From an uncultured Lachnospiraceae bacterium (GTDB taxonomy: Bacteria; Bacillota; Clostridia; Lachnospirales; Lachnospiraceae): 10,011 nucleotides of DNA. Shown piece after piece: positions 1 through 6,744 of this stretch. The stretch covers positions 1 through 10,011 of the forward strand of contig CAJTRU010000102.1 in NCBI GenBank assembly GCA_910579085.1, in the 5' to 3' direction. Both the position numbers and the translations under genes were made by a program. Below the pieces are notes generated by a model that was not told where the DNA came from, made no database searches, and was given only the letters and a program-made list of their open reading frames with translations. Within the stretch, counting starts at the first letter, position 1. Each line of letters opens with the position of its first letter.

Positions 1-9
1 TGCTTATAT

Positions 10-43
10 CCATTTTTAAATTACATTTGTAATTTAAAAATGG
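10..43. repeat. Perfect 15-bp inverted repeat, 4-base loop
   Basis: Arms at 10-24 and 29-43 are exact reverse complements around an ATTT loop. The stem is almost entirely A/T with a CC/GG base. No T-run follows on either strand, so it is a poor match to an intrinsic terminator. It lies just before repeat copy A. It could be the tail of something left of the window. Confidence 0.6.
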
Positions 44-60
44 GGAAACTCAAAAATAAT

Positions 61-460
61 ATTTCATAAGTTCTTATGTCTAAAGTTTATGGATATAAGA
101 TAATTTACAGTTATCTTTTATTGGCAGAGGTACGCAAGGTTTCTGTGTCCAGCTAAAATTATTCCATTCCAGGGCACGCATTGCGCTACGTCAGCCCACG
201 TAATGGCGCATAAAATCCCAAAGTACGGGATTTAAACGCCAACGGGGCTGAAGTGCGCCTGTCATGGAATAATTTTTAGTCTTGACACTTGAAACCTTGC
301 TGTATCCTGGCGGAACCACAAAAAACATTTGTTGTTATAACTGGAAATTATAGTGCAGGGAAAGTGGTTCAGATGGACGGTAATACAGTGATATCATTTT
401 TGTATAAATAATCATATAACAGCAACTATTACATCTGTTTACAAGTGACTAGCAGAATAA
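61..460 (+). repeat. Structured dispersed repeat, copy A (complete, about 400 bp)
   Basis: This copy shares its start (ATTTCATAA, then TTCTTA) with copies at 8160 and 9888 and shares internal blocks with copy C through about 460. It contains, in order: a hairpin 97-103/111-117 with loop TTTACAG; a long nested hairpin with stems 134-143/291-300, 153-167/264-279 (one bulged T), 191-197/245-251, 205-208/237-240 and 213-219/227-233 (7-base loop); a stem 313-319/364-370 enclosing a small hairpin 336-340/348-352; and a conserved block 358-380 ending AGATGGACGG. No open reading frame of note lies in it. The family is not one I recognise. A structured non-coding RNA gene or a non-autonomous mobile element are the two main readings. 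Confidence 0.8.
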
Positions 461-471
461 CCTCCACCACA

Positions 472-600
472 CATAATTTACAGTTATCCTATTTTCAAAT
501 AGATAGTATAAATTGCTTGTAACAAGTTTTGCGTGCAAAATGCCAGTAATTATTCCATAAATGGGGACGCTTTAACCCCAAAGGCATTTAAGTCCATATG
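472..600 (-). repeat. Structured repeat, copy B: inverted, truncated and degenerate
   Basis: Read on the minus strand this stretch follows the right half of copy C: TTAAATGCC (near 590), CCCC, then CTGGCA (541-546), a GCAC/AAAC stretch, and finally ATAACTGTAAATTAT (487-473), which matches the 3' small hairpin of copies A and C. The 5' half and the AGATGGACGG block are missing. It lies tail to tail with copy A and points back toward the carB fragment, which sits where the left arm would be expected. Similarity is patchy and judged by eye. Confidence 0.55.
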
Positions 601-625
601 TAACAGAAGAAACGTTAGTTTCTTT

Positions 626-850
626 AAGTCCTATTACATTAAATGAACACGCAAGCTTACATGTATAATCAACTATTACTTTTCGTGTTTTTTCTGATAA
701 TAACTGTGCTGGGTAAATTGAAATACTGTCACCTGTATGTGCACCAACAAGGTCAAGGTTTTCCATGTTGCAGACTGTAATACATGTGCCATTGCTGCCA
801 CACATTATTTCATATTTTATTTATTTCCATCTGGTAATGCAGCGCTCTAT
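626..850 (-). pseudogene. Chimeric carB fragment (decayed, internal deletion)
   Basis: This remnant of carbamoyl phosphate synthase large chain is unlikely to make anything useful. Bases 736-850 match the carB N-half at about 4314-4428, and bases 626-725 match the C-half at about 2590-2689; both stretches align without gaps. By hand count the identity is roughly 85-90 per cent. The two parts meet inside CTGTCACCTG (726-735), a 10-base string present in both carB halves, and the reading frame is kept across the join. The codon for carB Glu215 is a stop in the fragment, and both outer ends stop abruptly, so it is a pseudogene. Orientation is the same as the intact carB downstream. The stretch 591-625 between it and repeat copy B contains a small hairpin (607-613/618-624) and is otherwise unassigned. 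Confidence 0.9.
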
Positions 851-867
851 CATTTTTAACAATTTCA

Positions 868-896
868 TTGACATCTTATATTTTTTCTGATATAAT
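868..896 (+). promoter_or_regulatory. Consensus sigma-A promoter
   Basis: TTGACA at 868-873 and TATAAT at 891-896 are separated by exactly 17 bases, a perfect housekeeping promoter. Transcription would start near 903 and read into the decayed genes at 956-1737. It sits only 18 bases beyond the end of the carB fragment. Confidence 0.8.
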
Positions 897-955
897 CCAC
901 TAAATTCATATATATTATAACTGTAATTTTATTTAATCTAAAATTAGATACTAAA

Positions 956-1257
956 ATTAAAAATATTGTTAAAAATTTATGTATATCTGCTTTGTATATG
1001 ATTATGTTTATGGCTATCCATCCAGACAAAGCAAGTGCATATAGCTGTGGAAGTGAATATGCAAGCTTAATGTTTCAATAAAGAAAGTTATTTCAGGGAA
1101 TGCATCACCAGACCAAAATATTGATATTTATGTAATGGAAGGATATGAATATAATAATACAGAAAGCAAAAGTTTATCTGCTATTTTCAGGGATGATTTG
1201 GACTTACATAATAAAAAACAAATTTATATATTAAATTATTATAGGGAGAATAATCCT
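956..1257 (+). pseudogene. Decayed gene for an exported protein
   Basis: No intact gene is present, but two coding-looking pieces follow each other. Frame 2 from about 956 to 1081 reads like a signal peptide (KNIVKNLCISALYMIMF, then DKASAYSCGS) and ends at a TAA at 1079-1081; its likely start codon is ATT, and the first ATG (998) lies inside the hydrophobic stretch. Frame 1 from 1057 then carries VSIKKVISGN, IDIYVMEGYEY and QIYILNYY, resembling the C-terminal part of a small secreted beta-strand domain. The missing middle suggests a deletion plus a frame change. The family is not recognised. The piece at 1135-1257 runs in frame into the next gene, so an ATG at 1135 would be a spurious fusion start. 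This is an interpretation from sequence texture, with no homologue compared. Confidence 0.5.
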
Positions 1258-1260
1258 ATG
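1243..1260 (+). promoter_or_regulatory. Ribosome binding site deciding the 1258 start
   Basis: AGGGAG at 1243-1248 stands nine bases before ATG 1258-1260. The in-frame ATG at 1135 has no comparable site, so translation of the membrane protein most likely starts at 1258. Confidence 0.6.
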
Positions 1261-1737
1261 TTTGCCCAAAAACGCAAATTAATATACTTATGTGTTTTAT
1301 TACTTATGCTTGTTTTAGCATACATATATATAAAAAAATCTATGGTGGGTACAAAACTATGGGGATATCTGTCAGAGCATGAATTAATAGAAATAAAAGA
1401 CATTAACTCTGTAGAAAAATACAATAATAATTATGAAGCCCTTTTTTATGGTGCAACATCTGGAAATTTCTAGATGGCAAGTTTTAGAAGCGGATGTGAC
1501 TATAATGAATTATTTGGTGATGATTTAGGCTTTATATTTTCTGGTACAGTAATCCAGTGTGATAATTATGTTCTCTCTGCCATGCTTGATGAAACCAAAG
1601 TTGATAATCCAAAGAAATTAGATTTTGCATGCCATACAGTAAAAATCCATGTAGATAAAGATATTTATGGAAACCTTAAAGAAAACCAGGATGTATATCT
1701 CTTTTGCAGATGGCTTTATGACCCTGGTGAAGAATAA
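1258..1737 (+). pseudogene. Membrane-anchored protein interrupted by an in-frame TAG
   Basis: Read through, this is a 160-codon gene: a short basic N-terminus (MFAQKRK), one hydrophobic helix at about residues 8-25, and an extracytoplasmic domain. Residue 72 (1471-1473) is a TAG stop, directly followed by ATG 1474 in the same frame. The downstream 87 residues (GFIFSGTVIQ, then TVKIHVDKDIYGNL and DVYLFC) form the core of the domain. No convincing ribosome site precedes 1474, so re-initiation looks weak. The motif VKIHVDKDIYGN echoes VSIKKVISGN in the remnant upstream, which suggests two tandem paralogues. The domain family is not recognised. A sequencing error, recent nonsense mutation or readthrough are all possible; everything apart from the TAG looks intact, so any inactivation would be recent. 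Confidence 0.6.
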
Positions 1738-1744
1738 TACAATA

Positions 1745-1786
1745 TACAATAAACCAGGGAAACTAAAATTTCCCTGGTTTATTGTA
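1745..1786. terminator. Bidirectional intrinsic terminator
   Basis: An 18-bp perfect stem (1745-1762 with 1769-1786) surrounds a CTAAAA loop. It lies seven bases after the stop of the plus-strand gene and 38 bases past the carB stop on the other strand, so it can serve both converging transcripts. The stem carries A-rich and T-rich flanks inside itself, as in shared terminators. The T-runs outside the stem are short on both sides. Confidence 0.85.
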
Positions 1787-1824
1787 GTTTTCTGGAACTT
1801 TGTATCATCATCTTCTAAGTGCTT

Positions 1825-4800
1825 TTAAGCATTACCCTGCTTTGTATTTAAGGATGTTATGTCTACTACTGACAAATGGCCGTTATCTGCATTTTCAAGG
1901 CTTGTTAAAAGTGCTGCTGCTGTATCAAGTGATGTCAGGCATGTTACACCTGTTTCTATAGCTGTACGGCGTATTATAAAGCCATCCTTTAATTTATCAT
2001 CATAAGTTGGTGTATCAACCACAAGGTCAATCTGGTGTTCTAACAGCAAGTCCATAAGGGTAGGTGCTTCTTCATTTATACGGTTAATTGGTATTGCAAG
2101 TACCCCATTTTCATTTAATACCCTTGCTGTGCTTCTTGTTGCAAATATATCATAGCCAAGCTTTTTAAAACGCCTTGCAATGTCTACTGCCTCAAGTTTG
2201 TCTGCATCTTTTACAGTAAGTATCATTTTTTTGTATTTTGGCAGGTCTATGCCTGAACCAAGGAACGCTTTATATAATGCTTCATTAAACTTGTCTGATA
2301 TGCCAAGACATTCACCTGTGGATTTCATTTCAGGCCCAAGGCTTATTTCTGCCCCACGCAGTTTTTCAAATGAAAATACTGGCATTTTAATAGCAAGGTA
2401 ATCTGATTTTGGTGCAAGCCCTGTACCGTATCCCAGTTCTTTGATTTTAGCGCCTAATATTACACGTGATGCAAGGCCTACTACTGGAATTCCTGTAACT
2501 TTGCTTATATATGGCACTGTACGGCTTGAACGTGGGTTTACTTCTATTACATATACATCATCATTATAAACAATAAACTGTATATTTATAAGCCCTATTA
2601 CATTAAGTGAACGTGCAAGCTTTCCTGTATAATCAACTATTACTTTTTGTGTTTTTTCTGACAATGACTGTGCTGGGTAAATTGAAATACTGTCACCTGA
2701 ATGTACACCTGCACGCTCAACATGCTCCATTATTCCAGGAATAAGTATATCTTCACCATCGCATATTGCATCCACTTCCACTTCCTTGCCCATAAGGTAC
2801 TTATCTACAAGTATAGGGTGTTCCTGGTGGTAACGGTTAATTATTGCCATATACTCTTCAATGTCATTGTCTGAAACCGCTATCTTCATACCCTGTCCGC
2901 CAAGCACATAAGAAGGCCTTACAAGTACAGGATAGCCCAGCCCATTAGCTGCTTTTAATGCTTCTTCTGTTGTAAATACTGTATGACCCTTTGGTCTTGG
3001 AATACAGCATTTCTCAAGTATTTCATCAAAAAGCTCCCTGTCCTCTGCTGCATCGACATTTTCAGCACTTGTACCAAGGATTTTTACACCCATTTTCATA
3101 AGTGCTTCTGTAAGTTTAATTGCTGTCTGCCCGCCAAACTGCACTACTGCCCCGTCTGGGTTTTCAAGGCGCACAATATTTTCAACATCTTCTGGTGTAA
3201 GCGGTTCAAAGTAAAGCTTATCAGCTATGTCAAAGTCTGTACTTACAGTTTCGGGGTTATTATTAACTATAATTGTTTCGTATCCTTCATTCCTAAGTGC
3301 CCATACACTATGCACTGAACAGTAGTCAAATTCAATACCCTGCCCGATGCGGATAGGGCCTGAACCAAGTACCATTATTTTCTTCCTGCCAGATGTATCC
3401 CCGACCTCATTAACCCCGTCAAAACAGCTATAATAATATGGTGTTTCTGATGCAAATTCAGCAGCGCATGTATCAACCATTTTAAATGCTGCTGTAATTC
3501 CCCATTTATAGCGCAGTTCTTTAACTTCATTATCTGTCATGCCTGTCCATTCTGCAATTACACAGTCGGGGAACTCAAGGCGCTTTGCTTCATATAAAAG
3601 TTCCTTATCCAGTTCTTTTGCAGTTTTAAGGCTGTCTTCCATTTCAACAAGTATTGCAATCTTGTCAATAAACCACTCATCAATCATTGTTATTTCATGG
3701 ATTTTCTGGTATGGAATACCACGCCTTATTGCTTCTGCCACGACAAAAATACGGCGGTCATCAACAATATGGAGCATTTCCTCTATTTCTTCTGTAGTAT
3801 TGTCCTTATAAGCACTTCCTTCCAGGCTGTCCACATGCTGTTCAAGCGAACGCAGCGCTTTCATCAGGGCACCTTCAAAATTAGTGCAGATGCTCATAAC
3901 TTCGCCTGTTGCTTTCATCTGTGTAGTAAGTGTCCTTTTAGCCTTTATAAATTTATCAAATGGAAGGCGTGGTATCTTTACCACAACATAGTCAAGTGCA
4001 GGCTCAAAGCTGGCATATGTCTTGCCTGTAACAGCATTTGGTATTTCATCAAGTGTATAGCCAAGCGCAATTTTTGCAGAAACCTTTGCAATAGGGTATC
4101 CTGTTGCCTTTGATGCAAGTGCAGAAGAACGGCTTACACGTGGGTTTACTTCTATTACAATATATTCAAATGATGTTGGGTGGAGTGCAAACTGTACATT
4201 ACACCCGCCTGTAATTCCAAGTTCATCTATTATTTTAAGTGCAGAAGTACGTAACATCTGGTATTCCTTGTCAGAAAGTGTCTGTGAAGGTGCAACTACA
4301 ATGCTGTCACCTGTATGGACACCAACAGGGTCAAGGTTTTCCATGTTGCAGACTGTAATACATGTGCCATTGCTGTCACGCATTACTTCATATTCTATCT
4401 CTTTCCAGCCAGCAATGCAGCGTTCTACAAGAACCTGCCCTACACGTGAAAGCCTTAAACCATTTGTTAATATTTCTACAAGTTCCTCTTCATTATTAGC
4501 AATACCGCCGCCTGAACCTCCAAGCGTATATGCAGGCCTCAGTACAACTGGATAACCCGTCTGGTTTGCAAATGCAATCCCATCTTCTATATTTTCCACA
4601 AGTTCTGAAGTTGCGCATGGTTCGCCAATTCTTTCCATAAGGTCTTTAAACTCCTGGCGGCCTTCTGCATTACGGATAGTTTCTGCTGTAGTACCAAGAA
4701 GTTTTACATTGTGGCTGTCAAGGAAACCGGATTCAGCAAGTTCCATACCAAGGTTAAGACCTGCCTGCCCGCCCATATTTGGCAGAAGGCTGTCTGGCTT

Positions 4801-5043
4801 CTCAATTTCAATAATATGTTTAAGCACATCTGTTGTAAGCGGCTCAATATAAACCTTATCTGCAATATCCTTGTCAGTCATAATAGTTGCCGGGTTGGAA
4901 TTTACCAGTATAACTTCCATGCCCTCTTCTTTAAGGGAACGGCATGCCTGTGTACCTGCATAGTCAAACTCGGCAGCCTGCCCGATTACAATAGGCCCTG
5001 AACCAATTACTAATACCCTCTTAATTCCATCAATCTTTGGCAT
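1825..5043 (-). CDS. carB: Carbamoyl phosphate synthase large chain
   Basis: CarB takes ammonia from CarA, with bicarbonate and two ATP, and makes carbamoyl phosphate for pyrimidines and arginine. At 1072 residues it has the full family length. Domain order: first ATP-grasp half (about 1-400) with GGSGGG at 175-180 and Arg129, Arg169 and Glu215 at the positions known from E. coli CarB; a linking domain; second ATP-grasp half (about 555-935) with GGQGMKIAV; and a C-terminal MGS-like regulatory domain. The two halves are visibly homologous (HTGDSI near 243, HSGDSI near 781). The ATG shares one base with the carA stop (TAATG), and GGAGGG precedes it, so the two genes are translationally coupled. 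It is the last gene of the operon, and the terminator at 1745-1786 follows. Nothing in it suggests loss of function. Confidence 0.97.
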   Translation of the reverse strand: MPKIDGIKRVLVIGSGPIVIGQAAEFDYAGTQACRSLKEEGMEVILVNSNPATIMTDKDIADKVYIEPLTTDVLKHIIEIEKPDSLLPNMGGQAGLNLGMELAESGFLDSHNVKLLGTTAETIRNAEGRQEFKDLMERIGEPCATSELVENIEDGIAFANQTGYPVVLRPAYTLGGSGGGIANNEEELVEILTNGLRLSRVGQVLVERCIAGWKEIEYEVMRDSNGTCITVCNMENLDPVGVHTGDSIVVAPSQTLSDKEYQMLRTSALKIIDELGITGGCNVQFALHPTSFEYIVIEVNPRVSRSSALASKATGYPIAKVSAKIALGYTLDEIPNAVTGKTYASFEPALDYVVVKIPRLPFDKFIKAKRTLTTQMKATGEVMSICTNFEGALMKALRSLEQHVDSLEGSAYKDNTTEEIEEMLHIVDDRRIFVVAEAIRRGIPYQKIHEITMIDEWFIDKIAILVEMEDSLKTAKELDKELLYEAKRLEFPDCVIAEWTGMTDNEVKELRYKWGITAAFKMVDTCAAEFASETPYYYSCFDGVNEVGDTSGRKKIMVLGSGPIRIGQGIEFDYCSVHSVWALRNEGYETIIVNNNPETVSTDFDIADKLYFEPLTPEDVENIVRLENPDGAVVQFGGQTAIKLTEALMKMGVKILGTSAENVDAAEDRELFDEILEKCCIPRPKGHTVFTTEEALKAANGLGYPVLVRPSYVLGGQGMKIAVSDNDIEEYMAIINRYHQEHPILVDKYLMGKEVEVDAICDGEDILIPGIMEHVERAGVHSGDSISIYPAQSLSEKTQKVIVDYTGKLARSLNVIGLINIQFIVYNDDVYVIEVNPRSSRTVPYISKVTGIPVVGLASRVILGAKIKELGYGTGLAPKSDYLAIKMPVFSFEKLRGAEISLGPEMKSTGECLGISDKFNEALYKAFLGSGIDLPKYKKMILTVKDADKLEAVDIARRFKKLGYDIFATRSTARVLNENGVLAIPINRINEEAPTLMDLLLEHQIDLVVDTPTYDDKLKDGFIIRRTAIETGVTCLTSLDTAAALLTSLENADNGHLSVVDITSLNTKQGNA

Positions 5044-6143
5044 TATTCATTCCCTCCTGTCATCTTCATAAACTCATCAAAAAGCATTTCTGAATCTTTT
5101 GGGCCAGCGTTTGCTTCTGGGTGGAACTGTACAGTTTTAACAGGCTTGCCTGTATAACAAATCCCTTCTGCTGTCCCGTCATTTACATTAACAAACCAAG
5201 GTTTTGCAATACTTTCATCTATAGAAGAAATATCAACTACATATCCGTGGTTTTGTGATGAAATATAAACTTTCCCTGTTTCAAGGTTCTTTACAGGGTG
5301 GTTTGCACCTCTGTGCCCATATTTCATCTTATAGGTTTTTGCACCATGTGCAAGTGCCATAAGCTGGTGCCCAAGGCATATTGCAAAAACAGGTATGCCT
5401 GAGTCCGCAAGTATTTTTACCTGTTCTATAATGCTTGTACACTCTGCCGGGTCACCAGGGCCGTTTGTAATCATTATGCCATCAGGCTTTGCTGCTATAA
5501 CCTCTGCTGCATCAAAACTACATGGATATACAGTTACATTACATCCTCTGTTTAAAAGACAGCGTATAATATTCTTTTTAGTCCCGACGTCAATTACTGC
5601 AATATTCCTGTCTGCTTCTGTTTTTACAGAGCCAATGTCCCCAGGTACATATTCCTGCCTGCTTTCACATGAAACCTTTTCCACAACACCTGTAACTTTA
5701 TACTCCTTAAGCTTTGGTATAATTTCATCAACATTGTAGTTTTCATTAGTTGTAATCATTCCGTTCATAGTGCCTTTTTCACGCAATATTTTTACAAGGG
5801 CACGTGTATCTATTGAACATATGCCAGGAATATTATTTTTCTCAAGAAAATGCTGTATAGTATCTTCTGAACGGAAATTACTTGGCATCCGGGAAATTTC
5901 ACGGACTATAAAGCCATCTGGCCAGCCTTTAAGCGACTCCATATCCTCATAAGCCACGCCATAGTTGCCTATAAGCGGATATGTCATTGTTACTGCCTGC
6001 CCGGCATAACTAGGGTCTGTAAGCACCTCCAGGTATCCCGTCATTGATGTGTTAAATACTATTTCAGAAATAACTTCCCTACAGGCGCCAATGCTTTTGC
6101 CTTCAAATACGGTTCCATCCTCTAAAATTAGAAACGCTTTCAT
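5043..6143 (-). CDS. carA: Carbamoyl phosphate synthase small chain (glutamine amidotransferase)
   Basis: CarA hydrolyses glutamine and channels ammonia to CarB. At 366 residues it is normal for the family. The N-terminal half is the CPSase small-chain domain (FLILEDGTVFEG at the start, NTSMTGYLEVLTDPSY near 31-46). The C-terminal half is a class I glutaminase with nucleophile Cys256 in CLGHQ and the His341 and Glu343 pair in QFHPEA, so the triad is complete. ATG 6143 lies one base after the stop of the ANTAR gene, which implies coupled translation. No riboswitch, PyrR-type attenuator or terminator hairpin is visible just upstream, because there is no leader at all: expression must depend on the upstream genes' transcript or on an internal promoter I do not see. 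Confidence 0.97.
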   Translation of the reverse strand: MKAFLILEDGTVFEGKSIGACREVISEIVFNTSMTGYLEVLTDPSYAGQAVTMTYPLIGNYGVAYEDMESLKGWPDGFIVREISRMPSNFRSEDTIQHFLEKNNIPGICSIDTRALVKILREKGTMNGMITTNENYNVDEIIPKLKEYKVTGVVEKVSCESRQEYVPGDIGSVKTEADRNIAVIDVGTKKNIIRCLLNRGCNVTVYPCSFDAAEVIAAKPDGIMITNGPGDPAECTSIIEQVKILADSGIPVFAICLGHQLMALAHGAKTYKMKYGHRGANHPVKNLETGKVYISSQNHGYVVDISSIDESIAKPWFVNVNDGTAEGICYTGKPVKTVQFHPEANAGPKDSEMLFDEFMKMTGGNE

Positions 6144-6144
6144 A

Positions 6145-6702
6145 TTATAATTCCCATTCCTTTCCGTTTAGTTCTATTATCATCTGGGCAGTTTCTGCCA
6201 TATTGACAGCACTGTCCATGCTAACTTTCTGTATATAGCGGTGAGCTTCACTTTCTGTCATATTGTTACGTTCCATTAAAAGCTCCTTCGCCGCTGTAAT
6301 TACTTTTTTATCACTTTCTGTTCTTGTTTTCCTCTGGCTTTTATGCTTTTTATGCCAGCGGTTATATTGTATCATCATTGTTTCCAGCGTGTCCAGCAAA
6401 TCCTGCACCCTGAAAGGCATTGCAAGGCACATTATGCCACTGTCACAATCTGCAAGCTTTGCAGGTGAAGCAAGCAGAAGCATCTGGAAACCTTCTGGCA
6501 GATAATTATTTATTTCGGAATAGTGCATATCCTTGAATTTATACCCGCATATTACTACCCCTCCATCTAAATGGTTTACTTCACTGACGGTCTGTGCACC
6601 ACTGTCACATACTACACTGGCATCATAACCATTCTTAATAAGAAGTTTCCTTAATTTCTTAGCATCTTCTAGTTTTGGAAATGCAACTATTATTGCCGCC
6701 AT
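6145..6702 (-). CDS. ANTAR-domain RNA-binding regulator with degenerate receiver (NitR-like)
   Basis: ANTAR proteins bind paired RNA hairpins and prevent transcription termination. The C-terminal part (about 122-178) shows the family pattern: a coiled entry, DKKVITAAKELLMERN, then SEAHRYIQKVSMD and NMAETAQMII. The N-terminal part (1-110) has receiver-like alternation of strands and helices. However, the place of the phosphorylated Asp reads VVICGYKF, and the usual Lys-Pro near residue 96 is Met-Pro, so it is a pseudo-receiver that probably does not take phosphate. AGGAGG lies just before ATG 6702. The order glutamine synthetase then ANTAR is that of clostridial glnA-nitR, where the regulator acts in nitrogen control; here carAB follows directly. 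I found no tandem hairpins in this operon that I could call its target. Confidence 0.88.
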   Translation of the reverse strand: MAAIIVAFPKLEDAKKLRKLLIKNGYDASVVCDSGAQTVSEVNHLDGGVVICGYKFKDMHYSEINNYLPEGFQMLLLASPAKLADCDSGIMCLAMPFRVQDLLDTLETMMIQYNRWHKKHKSQRKTRTESDKKVITAAKELLMERNNMTESEAHRYIQKVSMDSAVNMAETAQMIIELNGKEWEL

Positions 6703-6744
6703 TCAAAACCTCCTGTCCAATCTATGGGGCGTTTTTTAATAATG

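Noticed and set aside
10..43. Intrinsic terminator at the left edge
   Set aside because: Perfect stem but no T-run follows on either strand; kept only as an inverted repeat.
61..460. Group I or group II intron, or retron RNA
   Set aside because: No intron core motifs that I could see, no intron-encoded protein or reverse transcriptase nearby; the nested-hairpin layout does not settle it.
61..600. CRISPR array
   Set aside because: Repeats are few, long, divergent and not regularly spaced.
1135..1473. Intact 112-residue membrane protein from ATG 1135
   Set aside because: It joins the end of a decayed gene to the start of the next; the ribosome site and helix support a start at 1258.
2180..5001. 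Plus-strand reading frames of 73-138 codons opposite carB
   Set aside because: They are antisense to a full-length conserved gene and show cysteine-rich or serine-rich composition typical of reverse frames.
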